64,000 nt of DNA from Gnomoniopsis sp. IMI 355080 (lineage: Eukaryota; Ascomycota; Sordariomycetes; Diaporthales; Gnomoniaceae): positions 123,151-187,150 of the forward strand of contig JAPEVC010000039.1 in NCBI GenBank assembly GCA_027946555.1. The letters run 5' to 3'. Numbering within the stretch: position 1 is the stretch's first letter; each line of letters starts with the position of its first letter. Below the pieces are notes generated by a model. It saw only the letters and a list, made by a program, of their open reading frames with translations. It was not told the DNA's origin and ran no database searches. Shown here piece after piece: positions 12,200 through 24,227 of this stretch. Both the position numbers and the translations under genes were made by a program.

Positions 12200-13706
12200 T
12201 CGATCACTGGTATTTGTGGAAGCCGCTTTCCCAGGGGACCAATGTCGTAGGGGAATTGGATGGTAGTGACCGATGGACAGAACCCTTGAAGTGTAGCTTC
12301 ACGAGAACCGCAACTCCTAGTGTCTAGGCCTATGCCTCGGAACTTAAGAAAAATAATAGATCAACAAACATGCGATGGTGAAAGAGGACGCCGATCGAGC
12401 GTAACACCCACTTATGATTATTCACGAGTCAAGAATACAAGAAAAAGTAGCAAGTTTGTGACTTGACTAAATGGTCGAACGGGATGGAAGGGAAACGCAA
12501 GTTGGTTATCACTCTTTGCTGATCACTCTGGTGTTGGACCGCCCCCAAAACCAGACCCCATTTCAGCCTTGCTGCTCAACCGCACAGTTGGTACACTCTG
12601 GCGCCATGTCCTAGCTTCCGGTCCAGTAAGATTATCGAACGCCAATATGCGAGTGGACACTGCTTACATGCTGCTGCTGTGATATGTACAGGATCCACAC
12701 CCTTCCCGCCTGCCAAACGCCGTTGGCGGCTATCTTGCCATGGGTCCTGGACTCGCAAGACCCAGTTTTGGTATTGAATCGTCGCTAAGTCCGCGCTTCT
12801 GTGGATTCTCCATGTACTTTCAACCTTGTTTAGCGAAGGCAGAGTCCTAGTGAGCCCAAGAGTCGTAATGCTTCCTACAGAACATTTTCCATTTATCTAA
12901 TGTGTGATCGTGGTTGCAAATTGCATACCCAGATACCTGGATAGACATGGAGTACTATGCAGAGGCGGCCGCTCGGGGAGGACCATATATGTCATAGTCG
13001 AAAATCCCACATATGAGCATAAGGTTTTGTGGAGAATTATTGAGCTACCGGAAGTTAAAATGTAACCTCTCAGGTGAAATTCAATCCACTCATGGCCAAC
13101 CAAGGTACCCTTTGTCATAGAACTTCAGTCGAATATCATGAATGCATCGATACCGCCTGGGCATATACCTACCTGAGAATACCGACCCAAAGGACTCATG
13201 AATCGGGAGGTTTGGGTGAACGTTTGGGAATATGTACACGTATTCCGGTAGTTCACAGGAAAATCCGACACAAGGGCGAATTAAATTTCAGCTGCAGGAA
13301 AGTCCACTCCAACGGAGGCTGATAATCTGACTATGCCTGAATCGACCCGGAAGAGGGGTGAAGGGAGCGTTGGGGCCCGGCTTGGAGGCCCACCTAATGT
13401 GAATCCTGGATCACCAACTGCATATGAACGAAGCAAATAGGCGGTAATTCGGCGGCACGGTACCGACAGCCTGGGCCTAAGGGTCTGACGCTTAAGTCGT
13501 GTACTCCCGCTGCCACGAGATCTCAGTGTCCCAGGACCTTCATTGGATACCCAGCGTTGAAATTTCTCTCCTTTCGTTCTCAGTTTTTACATCTTTTCTA
13601 CCTGGTTAGCAATTATACATGCCATGCATAGTTTGCATGAAGCGTCATGTGCTCGTGGATCTCCGGTTGCTGGTACCGATTGGAGAGGCACCCGAGACTT
13701 TGGCTC
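12200..13706. other. Intergenic stretch without a supported gene
   Basis: About 1.5 kb between the GT32 gene and the NADAR gene. Only short unsupported frames are present. It contains the promoter of the GT32 gene (near 12200 on the minus strand) and the 3' flank of the NADAR gene. No repeats were noticed. Confidence 0.4.
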
Positions 13707-14396
13707 TTACTCTCTTGAATCGTCATTCAAGGCCCTTAGCCTCGTCCTTACCGCCATGAGGCTCTTACCAAGCTGGTTCCTGCCCCAACTCTTCTTGTAG
13801 AAGTGAGGTCCCTGCTTCACGCTGTACCCAATCCCCCAGTAGCGATCCCTGCTCGATGCTTCTATGAGTTGTCGTTCTCCCGTGGCGAGCAGCCTCCTTC
13901 CCAGTGCACCGATGACTTCCAGTCTTGTCTCCTTCGTGGCTTTCGGCTTGTTTTTCTCGCCCGCTTGAAGCAGGCCGCTCAACTGGCCACCGCCGAACTT
14001 CCACCAAAGTGCTTCCTCCATTACTCGCACATTGAAGTCGTCCTTCTCCCACTCTTCCTGACTGAAGGGCTTCACGGCACGACCGAGAGACTTGCATTCC
14101 GTCGGCGACTTGGTTTTCAGGATCATCCAGGCTGTGTCTTTGTCGCCAAAGTAGAGCGCTTTGCAGTACATGTAGTACTGTTCGGAATTGTGGAATTCAA
14201 TGGTTTCTTGCTGTTGTTCTTCGGCTTCGATAGCGTCACTGCTGGTGACAGGAGCGTGAGGTGCTTTGTGTATCCACAAAGCTGGGTTGGGGGCAGTGAA
14301 AGACTGGTAGTAGAAATTCGACATAAAGCCAAAGTCCGTCTCGTGTTCCAAGTAGAAGAATATGGGGCTTCCATCTGTTGTGGAACCTGACGCCAT
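13707..14396 (-). CDS. NADAR (YbiA/DUF1768-type) domain protein
   Basis: Single-exon protein of 229 aa. The NADAR fold is recognisable from FGFMSNFYYQSF (22-33), the block EFHNSEQYYMYCKALYFGD (67-85), KSLGRAVKPFSQEEW (102-116) and the C-terminal RDRYWGIGY (183-191). Members are ADP-ribose or N-glycosidic-bond enzymes: bacterial YbiA-type proteins hydrolyse N-glycosidic bonds of riboflavin intermediates, and others remove ADP-ribose from guanine in DNA. Length and motif order match stand-alone fungal NADAR proteins. An insert (about 44-66, rich in Glu/Gln) precedes the HNSEQYY block. It lies between the GT32 gene and the non-reducing PKS, on the same strand as both. A direct link to polyketide synthesis is not evident. 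Confidence 0.85.
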   Translation of the reverse strand: MASGSTTDGSPIFFYLEHETDFGFMSNFYYQSFTAPNPALWIHKAPHAPVTSSDAIEAEEQQQETIEFHNSEQYYMYCKALYFGDKDTAWMILKTKSPTECKSLGRAVKPFSQEEWEKDDFNVRVMEEALWWKFGGGQLSGLLQAGEKNKPKATKETRLEVIGALGRRLLATGERQLIEASSRDRYWGIGYSVKQGPHFYKKSWGRNQLGKSLMAVRTRLRALNDDSRE

Positions 14397-15222
14397 TTTG
14401 TGTCTGCAAATATTTATTTAATTATAATTTGTTAATGTTATGAATTGAAATGTGTTGATTGCGGTTTGTGCACGAGGATAGATGAGAACCTGCTGGCAAG
14501 TGACTTCCTTTTTGAGTAATTTACCGCGTACTAGTGCTCTCCTAGCTGAGGACCTACCGGCCATGATGACTCTTCCGGCCAAGACCTATAGAAGCTTCAA
14601 GGTCACTATTCCAGGGCGAATACATACACTACCTTCGCACTTTTCACCTTGATTGCTACGTGCTCTGTAACCAAATGCTTTGCACATGGCTATTCCATAT
14701 GCGGTCGTCCCACTCAAAGTTTCTACAGGATAGTCGATGTCCTCTCAAACATTGACCGAGCCCCAATTCCAGCGAGGTAGTCACTAGCTTGGGCCCAAGA
14801 GCGTCACAACGACGGCCACTGGAACACCCCCTCCCCACACGCGGTGTGTTATGTATGGTATTGCGTCGTCGGCACGACATCCCTGATACACAGACGGCAC
14901 TGTTCTTCACTAGTAGCAAATAACCCTGGGGTGACATCAGCCCAATGACTCACATTGGAGAATCATGAAGATAGCATAGGACGTAGACCATCAAGGCTGT
15001 GGGGTAAAATATTGGAAGCAGCAGACCTGAGGTGTGCTAATTATCACTCTGAAAGAGCAGAACATGTAGCAAGATTTGCATGTATGGCCTTTTGGATGCG
15101 TCGTCTACGAAGTCAAGAATCTAAGAGAAACACCAATGAAGACCCCACTGCAAGTTACTGCAACGCCTCTATGCTAATTTGTACGCCCGAAAAAATTATG
15201 ATGTACAAATAAATGCACTTTC
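14397..15222. other. Intergenic stretch between NADAR gene and NR-PKS 3' end
   Basis: About 0.8 kb. It holds the NADAR promoter (AT-rich near 14400-14440) and the 3' flank of the non-reducing PKS. No supported gene. Confidence 0.4.
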
Positions 15223-18200
15223 CTACTTCAACTTCTCCATCTCAGCAATTTCGCGAAACATAACGGCACTTAGGGACCGCACATAGGGCGGCTTCATCAT
15301 GCAAAAATGATCTGCGAGTAACGTGTCAGTCGCATCACTCACGCAAAAAGAGAAGGAAATAAAGAAGACAGGGAGCTGGAAAGACATACCTCCATCCACC
15401 GTGTGCACCACGACCTTCCCACCTAGCAGCCCATCCCAACCATTTGGGCCAAACGACGTCCGACAGCCCCAAAACCAAGACTTGAACTCCATCTCAAAGT
15501 CCTCAATGCTCACGGCCGCCGGGTCCGCCACCTCGCCGAGCGTCGGGCCCATGGCCGCGGGCCGTCGCACCGCGGCATCGCGCAGCGTCTGGTCCGGGTT
15601 CTCATTGACACCCCAGCGAGCCCACACCACGGCCGTGCGCCGCGGGCGGCACGCTGCCGCCGAGGAAGGGAACGGACGCGGCGTGTACGAGTGCAGGGCT
15701 TTGATTGTGGCCGCGGCGTGGGCGAGGTCGCCCGGGTCGAGCAGGACGTTGGTGTGGTCCACGATGACACGCCAGGCACGGGCAACAAAAGCTGTGTCAA
15801 TGGCGTGAGCTTGTGGGATGGCGCGCGGGACCCGCATATCGATGAGCAATAACCCGGAAACTATTTCGTGCTCGTGTACAGCAAGTTGGTATGCGACTTC
15901 ATAGGCGTATGCGGCGCCGGCGGAGCGGCCGCCGATCAGGTAGGGGCCGCGTGGTTGGAGGCGCCGAATGGTGTTGATGAAGACCTTGGCGAGGTCGGGT
16001 ATGGGCATGTCGAAGGCGTTGGGGTCGTCGATGAAGGGCGATTCTAACGCGTAGAGGCGTTGATTGTCCTGGAGAGGGGCCAAATGCACGAAGGCGTCGG
16101 CTGAGCCGTGGCCGTCGGCGATCATGAAGACGGGCCGATGCGTGGAGTCTGGGTTGCCTTGGATCAGGACTGCGTTGGAGGTGACTTCCGCTGGGGGTGT
16201 GAGAATGATTCGGCTGCTGGTGGAACTGGACGAGTAGTCACTGGTATATGCACCCCGCACGTCGCCGTCCAGCTCAGCTTCTACATCTGTCACTGTTGGG
16301 TGGCTCATGAAGAATGAAGCGGGTAGCTCCTGGCCCGTCTTTTGCTTGTACTGCGACGTGACTTTGATGCTCATCATAGAGTCTACGCCGGCTGCTTCAA
16401 AGTCGCCAACATCGGCTAAGTCTGCTGGAGTCATACCGAGCTCGTTGGCAACGATTTGGAGAAGGATTTCGCTTCGTCGTTCAGTTGACACTAGTGGTCC
16501 ACGAGGAGCCTGCATAGGAATAGAACTAGGCTTCGTGACTGGCAAGTTAGTGCTCGATTTTTGAGGCTGTGCCTTCGCCTTTGTCGTTTCTGCAGCGCCT
16601 AGCTGTGCCTTCGCCTCTGCGACGGTCGTGTAGGTAAGGAAGAAGGCCGCCGGGAGTTGCACACCCGTCTGCTTTTGCAGGTCAGACGTGATGGCGATGC
16701 TCATCTGTGAATCCACGCCGATGTCGGTGAAACAGGTTGAAGGTTCCAGCTCGTCCATCCCAACGCCGGTCCGCTTCGCAATAATGCGTAACAAGTTGTA
16801 CGCGTGGTCTACCTCGGGCAAGTCCAATTTTGTACTCGTGCCATGCGGTGGGGTATCAGGAAAGTCCTGGTGCCGGCGCCCACGACTGGAGAGTGGTGCA
16901 CCAACAATTTTTGATACTGGCGTGGGGTCAGGGGGAGCGGAATTTCCCTGTCCAATGACGAGCGAGAAGATCTCCTTGGTCATCCGCTGGAAAGTGATAC
17001 CGGAGCAAAGGGCGATTAGGCCATCTTGATTGAAAACATATACGTCGCACACGGTCAAGCCTTTGGCGGACTGCTTGCGCACCGTGGCATAACACATACA
17101 CTGAGTGCGGTTGGTAACCGGGGCGAGGAGTTGGAAGGAGTCGATGCGATTGGAGATGTGGATCACGTCCTTGTGCTTGGATGGGTTGGTGTTGAGGATG
17201 AAACCTGATAGGTGTACGATACCATCCATGGTGAAGGGATTGCAAGTGAATTGACCCTGGGTGCCCGTGCTGTTGGCTAGGACGCACGCAGCCACGGCAT
17301 CCTGGAAGTCCGGCGGCAGGTAAGCTTCCTCGATGCATTGGTACGGCTCGCCGTACTCGACCTCGGCCTCGAAAAGCTTGTAAAACAGATCGCGCGAGAT
17401 GCGGTGCGTCGGACCACCCCTTGATGTCTCAAGTAGGCTGGCTACGCGTCGCCGTATGAGGTTCTCCATGAAGCCCCATTGCTGGATCTTGGATGGGCAA
17501 TGAGTACTGAAGCGCACCTTGCACGTGCCGTGATTAGCCGTCCCACCCGTTGGGCTCGTGGATGAGAAGGCTACAGAGAGCTCCGTGTCGGCGTCTTCCA
17601 TGCTGCACTCGACCTGGATGAGGTGTTCCTCCTCCTTCGCGTGCACCACGAGGGCGTGCGTCATTTGCAGATCAGCGACCTCGAGGTGGAAGCTCTCGCC
17701 GGCAAGACCTGTGGATCTCAGAACGTAACCCGCTGCCGTGTGTGCCATCTCTACAAATACGCTAGCCGGGCAGAGCACCACGCCGCCTACAATGTGCCCT
17801 TGAATGGCCGTTGTCAGCTCAGGATGCGTCGTGCTCGAAGTAAAGTTTGCCTTCGTCTTCCCGCTGTCTGAGCTCAGGTTGTCTAGACGCTGCAAGAAGG
17901 CGTACGGCAGCGACTGGTGCATTGGTACGTCTGCGGTAAAGTTCCCTTCTAGCGCACGTCTGGTCTTGTAAGGCACCCAATACGTCTTCAAATCGAACGC
18001 GTATGTTGGCAATGGCAGGAGACGAAGGCAAGACTCGGAGTCGCGGTGGAACTCGCGCCAGTTGACAGGGAAGCCCGCAGCGTGAAGCGCGGCTAGGCAG
18101 TTTGAAAAGCTTTGCCAACCGTCCTGGCCCTGTTTGAGACTACTCAAAGTAGTAAGATCCTTATTGGAACAAGATTTAGCTATGAGTGTCGAGCAAACGG

Positions 18201-21200
18201 GATGGGGGCCGAGCTCGAGAGCCAGCGTGTTCGCCTGGAGGAGCCTCTGCGCTTCACAAGCGCGCACTGCGCCCAGGAAGTTAACCGGTTCCCGCATTTG
18301 GCGGCGGAGATACGCAGCGTTGAAGACGCCATCGTCGCGCACGACTTCGCCGAGTAACGTCGAAGCGACGGGCACGCGAGGGGCGCTGAAATGTACCCTA
18401 CTTGCGGCCTCCTCAAAACGCTCAAGGAGCGGCTCGAGCTGACTCGAGTGGAATCCATACTGGACCTTGAGTAGCGATGCCTGGAGGCCGCGCGTTTGCA
18501 GCGTCGACTACAGCACGGCTAGCTCTTCATTGGCGCCGCTAATGACCGTCATGGCCGGCGCGTTAATGCAGGCGATCTGGCACGTCTGGGAGATGGACTG
18601 ACGGAGTAGCTCTTCAGCCTCGTCTGCGGATATGCTGACCGCCAACATCGAGTATGTGTGTGCCGTGCAGTGCTCCTGGATCAGGGATGCGCGTGTGTGA
18701 ACTAGATAGAGCATGTCGCTAACGGATAGGACGCCCGCGACACAAAGAGCCGCGTATTCACCCAGCGAATGGCCCATGACCAGCTGGGGTTGAAGCCCAA
18801 GCGATCGGAGTAGATCGGCCATGGCGACCTCGAGAGCCACGAGCGCAAGTTGCGTCTGGCACGCCGTCGCGGTAGCCATGTCCTGTGCGCCAATGATAAA
18901 ATCGAGAAAGCGGTCGAGGTCCTGAAAATCGCACAGATCCTGAAACGAGTCCAGCGTGGTTCGGAAAGACGGCAGCATGTGGTACAGCTCCGCGCCCATT
19001 CCACTGTAGATTGATCCTTGACCGGTGAAGGAGAACAGCAATTGAGCGTCTTTCAGCGTTGTCGTATGATCGGTGCCGAGCTTGCCAACCAGCTCTTGCA
19101 CAGACTGCACGACGTGCGCGGACCGGTGCATCTCGTGCATTCTCCTCGATGTGGTGGTATATGCCAGGCTGGCGAGGTCCGTGTCTGGATGTTGAAGCAG
19201 ATGCTCCTTGACACGCGCCTCATTTGCTTCGAGGGCTGAGCGTGTTCGGCCAGAGCAGGCGACAACGTGGTGCGGACGCTGGTCCTGAGCTCTCCACTCC
19301 GACATTTCCGGTGCTTCTTCGATCAAAATGCTCACGTTACCGCCCGCGGCGTCGAAGCTGTTGACTATGATCTTTGCGAGCCCATTGCCATCTCGCGATG
19401 GTCGCAGCGGTGCGGTGCCATCTGAAATCTTGATATGGGCTGCGTCTAGGTCAGCAAAGTTGTGGTTGATCTTGAATGGCCAGCCGGGCTGAGGGGGTAT
19501 AATTCGTTTCTGCATAATTAATATGGCCTTGATAAGTGAAGACACACCCGCTGCTCCCTCAGCGTGACCAATGGCAGCTTTGAGAGCTCCGACATAAAGC
19601 GGAAAGTCACTCGGTCGGCTTGGGCTGAAGGTGTCGATGATTGCGCTCATTTCGGCACCATCACCAGCTGGAGAAGGTTAGCATTCGCCCTTGTTCAGAT
19701 TCGCGGTTGACAAACCTTGCGTTCCTGTGCCGTGGCATTCCACATACGAAATCTCATTCGGTCCCAGGCCGTTGCTAAGCAAGATGTCACGGTACAAATT
19801 CGCCTGCGCGGCACTTGAGGGAAAGGTAATCGAGCCTGCAGCTCCAGCGTTCGTGTTCCTCGCAGTACCGCGAATCACCGCAAGGATATTGTCGTTCTCC
19901 CGCAGTGCATCTTCGAGGCGCTTCAGAACGACCACGCCCACGGCTTCGCCACGACAATATCCGTCGGCATCGTCACAGAAGGTCTTGCATGGTCCCGTCT
20001 TCGACAAAAAGCCGCCTTTGCTCAAGCCGGAATACAGCTCCGGCGCGACGCAAATGTGGCCACCGCCAGCGATGGCGCAATCGACTTCGCGGGAGAGCAG
20101 AGCGTTGCACGCCAGATGAACGGCCGTGGCACTAGCAGAGCATGCCGTGTCGATGCTCGTAATGCCACCGCCCCAGTGGAAATAATGGTTCAAGCGGCCG
20201 GGGGCGAACGATCTCATGGTTCCGGGAATGTAATGTGTGTCGATGCCTTCTTGGTCATTGATGGATTTCCATTCTTCGGCTGATTGACCCAGAAAGGTGG
20301 CAATGTGGGCGCGAAGGGTCGATGCCGTCGCATCTGGCGAGTAGCCTGCGGTTTGTAATGCTTCGTAGGTGGTCATGAGTAAAAGTCGTTGCACCGGGTC
20401 CATTTGAACAGCTTCTCGAGGGGAGATGGCAAAGAGAAGGTTGTCGAACTCGCCTGGGTTTTTCAGGAAGCACCCTAGCGGTGTCGATACGGCCATTGGT
20501 GCCTCGCACGATGGATCGAGAAAGTCATCAATCGGAAATCTCGACTCTGGAATACGCTGATGTGCCGAACGCCCGGATATAAGCAGTTCCCACAGTTCTG
20601 AGGTACTGTCGCTGTCCGGGAAGCGACCTGACATGCCAACGATGGCGACGCGATCGGACCCACGGCAGTACCCTTCCGAGCTGGACACTTCGTCGAGGCT
20701 GATGTGGGTGTTGGTCACGATTGGGACGACGCGCTGCAAGTCTCGCTGGACGAGTGACACCGAGTGGGTGGGGCCCATGGGTAGTAGTCGTGCATTGGCT
20801 TTTCCGTGCAGTGAACTAGCCATGTTCTTGACCGTCTCTTCAAGGAACAACGGATGCTGAGCGATGTCTGCAACAATCAGGTACAGCAGCTCCCTGAGCG
20901 TTGAGGCGGCAAAGGGTTCGCGCGTGCTGGACGAATAAAGGCCTTCGCAACGGGTGAGGGTATCAAGAAGTGTTGAATGTCCCAGTATGCGATCGACGTC
21001 CAGTGCAGGCAGGTGAGCGGCATGGACCGCGATGGCTGACGGGAGTCGGGATATTGAGGCATGGCTGAAGTGCTCTGATTCTAGGAGACGCCTGAGCGTG
21101 GAGGGCGGAGCGAACAAAGTCACCCATGATGAGGCCTGCACGCCAATATACGCAGTGCGCAGGCGGGGACAGCCAAGGTTGAAGACATCCAGGTTTTCCT

Positions 21201-21817
21201 GGGCCTGAGCGGCATCGATGCCAACCAGGGTGCATGCCCAGGACTCGGGCGAATCTTCAACTGACCGCGTTCGCCGCCAAAGTTCGATGCCCAGGCGAAA
21301 GCTAATGGCTACGCATTCAAGGCCGAGACGCACCACGTCGCGAGCCGTAGTAGCTGTTGCTGCCACAGCCGCGGCCAGCAACCCAATGCATATGCCGAGA
21401 CCGTAAGACTGGCTCTCATTAGCAAGTACGGCTGGCTCGTCTTCGGCAAGCCTGTCCCATGACGATGAGTTGATGATCTCACACATGGATAAGGATCTTC
21501 ATTACATACAGTAACAGCTCGCCTAGCTGGATGATGGTGATCAGAGTGGTGCCGACGGCCTCGTTCAGGTGGTCGGCCGACTCATGGCGCCCGGTTAGTT
21601 CGCGAATGTCAGCGAAGTCGCCGTACAGATCTCGCTCGAAGGGGTACAAGTCCTGGCGCAGACACTGTACCACGTCGGTGGCATCGCGCAGAAACGCGTG
21701 CAGACTCGGCCGTGTCTTTGCGATGTCGTAGAGTCTGGCGACCGCCGACGTCTTGGACGCCAGCTGGTCGCCGAACAGCAGGACTGTGGCGGGCTCCATT
21801 GTGCTGAGAGACGTCAC
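15223..21817 (-). pseudogene. Non-reducing polyketide synthase (SAT-KS-AT-PT-ACP-ACP-TE) interrupted by one in-frame TAG
   Basis: Aromatic-polyketide synthase. Four exons: 21817-21510, 21451-19716, 19667-15390 and 15311-15223, 2136 codons. All catalytic residues are present: SAT (GICIG, Cys124; His249), KS (DTACSAS, Cys540; HGTGT), AT (GHSLGE, Ser982), PT (His1306, Asp1496), ACP1 (Ser1668), ACP2 (Ser1778) and TE (GRSAG, Ser1930; the DHF histidine lies just after the last intron). The frame is broken by TAG at 18508-18510 (codon 1068), inside AT. The same frame continues with perfect family similarity on both sides, so it is a single nonsense change (probably CAG to TAG), not a frameshift. Without readthrough the product is about 1067 aa (SAT-KS-part of AT). 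An intact SAT suggests a starter unit supplied by another synthase, such as the HR-PKS at 259-8841. A sequencing error is possible. Confidence 0.93.
18508..18510 (-). other. In-frame amber codon inside the NR-PKS AT domain
   Basis: TAG read on the minus strand between GANEELAVL and STLQTRGLQA. The homologous position commonly holds a polar residue such as Gln. The only GT-AG pair that would remove it gives a 36-nt intron with the poor donor GTGCTG, so splicing around it is unlikely. Confidence 0.85.
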
Positions 21818-22530
21818 ACTCTATGGAACATAGCGGCTGTTAACCGCCAACCACTACGATGTACATACTGTACATATATAGCACCTCCGCGGCATGGTCC
21901 TTGCCCCGGCCCTTCGACAGGTCGCAGTGCTCGCAGAGGACCTCATTTCGGTGGATTGGCCGTTGCTACCACTCATGGGTGTTAAAATGGCCTGGGACGA
22001 TGATCGTGCAGTTTAGTCCAACCAACGCAGCACGAGGGAGTCAGTGGGGATGAATATGGCAGCGTGATGCTATCTCGACCATTGACGACGAAAGCACGTG
22101 TGTGGAGACACAGGGGTGTGTTCAAGGACCTGACTAGGTCATCTTAGTCATCATTCGTACTGCATATTTCATGCATGCCACTAAAATTTCATTGCAGGGG
22201 CCCTTATCAGAACCTAAATTTGATCTGCTTCCAGTTGATTTGCCAGCGGAAGTAAGCGCGTGGGCGCGTCAACTTAGAGCCTTCCTCCGCATTTAGGTAC
22301 ATAGGTACGTGCGCATAGCCTGCAGCCAAGCAATTTTACAGACAACATCCTTTGTCAGAGGCTAAAACTTAGAATACGTACTTGACATTTACCGCGGAAA
22401 GGAAAACACAGGACTGAAACGGCCTTTCATTAACATGAGATGGTATCTAAGCGAAGCCTCTGAGTCGCGCTCTCAGGATAAGGTAGATTCCGTACATGGC
22501 ATATAGTACACCCACGTGCCCAGCTTTTCC
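21818..22530. other. Intergenic region between NR-PKS 5' end and AsaB-like gene 3' end
   Basis: About 0.7 kb containing the NR-PKS promoter and the terminator side of the AsaB-like gene, both transcribed leftwards. No supported gene. Confidence 0.4.
21859..21882 (-). promoter_or_regulatory. TATA-like element and paired TGTACA palindromes upstream of the NR-PKS
   Basis: On the minus strand the sequence reads GCTATATATGTACAGTATG. A TATA-like run sits about 55-65 bp before the NR-PKS ATG and overlaps two TGTACA palindromes spaced by three bases. The placement fits a core promoter. A factor binding the palindromes is inference only. Confidence 0.4.
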
Positions 22531-23639
22531 CTACTCCCAGAAAAGATACACGCGCGTCTCCACGCTGCACCGCGGCTCCGCATCCTCGGTACCAGGCACC
22601 TCTGGCGATCCATGCAAGCAGCCTGCCGCCACATTTGGGTCCGCCTTGGACGCAGAGTCGGCAAACTTGATGATGGTCACCTCTTCTGGCGTCTGCTCCG
22701 GCATCCAGTACCAGCGCTGCGCCTGTGGGTTCTTGGGAGGAAGACCGCCCATGGCTCCGCCGATATAGTAGCCGCAAGAGTTCATCTCGCTGGGCTTGCG
22801 ATTTTCCGTGTGGACGAGATCGGACTGCTTGTCAAGACTGCGCCAGTCACAGACAGCAATCGGATCACGCTTGACCGTTCTCAGAGCACGCTACAGACGT
22901 TCTTCATCAGTTACCGAGCCTCTCCGCGCGACCTGTGAAGGTTGATCATCTTACCCAGACACTGTAGGCAGCGAAACGCGGAACCTGCGCGTTCTCCTCT
23001 CCCGCTGCTAGACGATCCTGCGCCTCCAGCACGTTGGACGCAAAATCGGCAATGTCACGCCGGCAGTACCTGAGCGTTTGTTCGAGTCCTTCCAGAGAAA
23101 GGTCGATATGCATCTGACGTGCCGGACCTTGCGGAGAAGGCACTGCATTTTTATCAGCACGACTGAAAGTACGCGGAGACAGCTGCATATGACGACTAAC
23201 CTAGGATTCTCTTGCGAGGGGCATCCACTTCCTCATTCTCTCCCTTAGGAAACAGACTCGACAGGTCCGGCTCGCCGGGTGAGAGTCTCCGTCGGAACAC
23301 AACGTTATGGACGATGCCTCGCTTGGCGCCGGTAAGTTCGAGCATGAGGTCGAGAGACTCCTGGGCATACGTGCCCTCCACATCCTCGATGTTGGTCCCA
23401 TTCAAAAGGCGCTCAGTCGACAGAGCTGAGGTATGTTTGATGAACGTGAAACCTTGCACGTCTAGGCCCTCCGCACCGCGGGCGACATTGGTTGCGGTAC
23501 GGAAGTCGTGCAGCACCAGCTTCTCCTCGACACTAGTCTTGGTCTCTGGAGCAGCAAACATAGGCCGCTCGTGGGCCGGGATGGAGAGGTCGGGCTCGAC
23601 GAAAGTGAAAACACCGTAAGTCGGATTGCTAGTAGCCAT
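22531..23639 (-). CDS. AsaB-like hydroxylase/desaturase (CmcJ/GA4-desaturase-related family)
   Basis: Three exons give 328 aa: 23639-23201, 23142-22955 and 22890-22531, with introns of 58 and 64 bp. The protein follows the fungal AsaB-like template: an N-terminal TYGVFTFVEPD strand, a central FIKHTSALS block, a His-containing RQMHIDLSLEG segment, YSVWRALRTVKRDPIAVCDW spanning the second intron, and the terminal RWYWMPEQTPEEVTIIKFAD and CLHGSPEVPGTEDAEPR blocks. Family members hydroxylate or desaturate secondary metabolites and are common in biosynthetic clusters. The ATG at 23639 was chosen over an upstream in-frame Met because homologues begin close to this point. It is divergently transcribed from the short PKS at 24228, with a 588-bp shared promoter region, which supports co-regulation. 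Confidence 0.88.
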
Positions 23640-24227
23640 TTTGATGGCAGTTGCGAAAAGCAGGAACAATGGGGAAAAGGTATGCTGTGTGTGATGAAAC
23701 AGGGAGATTTGAGCGTCGCAACCAGGCTTATGAACAACCATCCGCTGTTGTTGGAATTATCTCGCCATCTTCAAATATCTTTTTTCCCAACCATTGCTTG
23801 TGCCACACCCTAATGAATCAGCACTCGGTTACCCACTGTCTACAGAGACACGTGCGTCGATCCATAGGCGTAGCACGCCGCCGAAGCGTCGGGTGCTGGC
23901 GATCCAATACTAGGGACCGACCTGGTCGATTGAGAAGATTATGGGATGAGAATGACGGGAATGTGTGGAGACGACTTACACAGGTGGCAGATTCAAACCC
24001 ACCAGGAAGTACACGCCTTGGTACCCTAGTCAGGGCACAAGGTCTCTATCTCACCGAGACTCCACCCAGGCGATGTTTATGGCCTCCTCGTCCACTGCGC
24101 CCATGGAACATATTACCGGTATTAGTGCAGCGCTACTACTGCCGTGCAGTGTATGCAAATCAACATATTGTACTATTACAGCTCTGAACACAAACGTCCT
24201 GGGCATCGTTGCAGTCCTCGGGCCAGC
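23640..24227. promoter_or_regulatory. Divergent promoter region between AsaB-like gene and KS-AT-KR-ACP PKS
   Basis: 588 bp separate two start codons facing away from each other, so both promoters must lie here. No clear TATA box or regulator site was identified by eye. Confidence 0.5.

Noticed and set aside
18480..18530. A 36-nt GT-AG segment that would splice out the NR-PKS amber codon in frame
   Set aside because: It is shorter than any other intron here (48 nt or more), the donor GTGCTG is poor, and it would delete AT sequence that fits the family.
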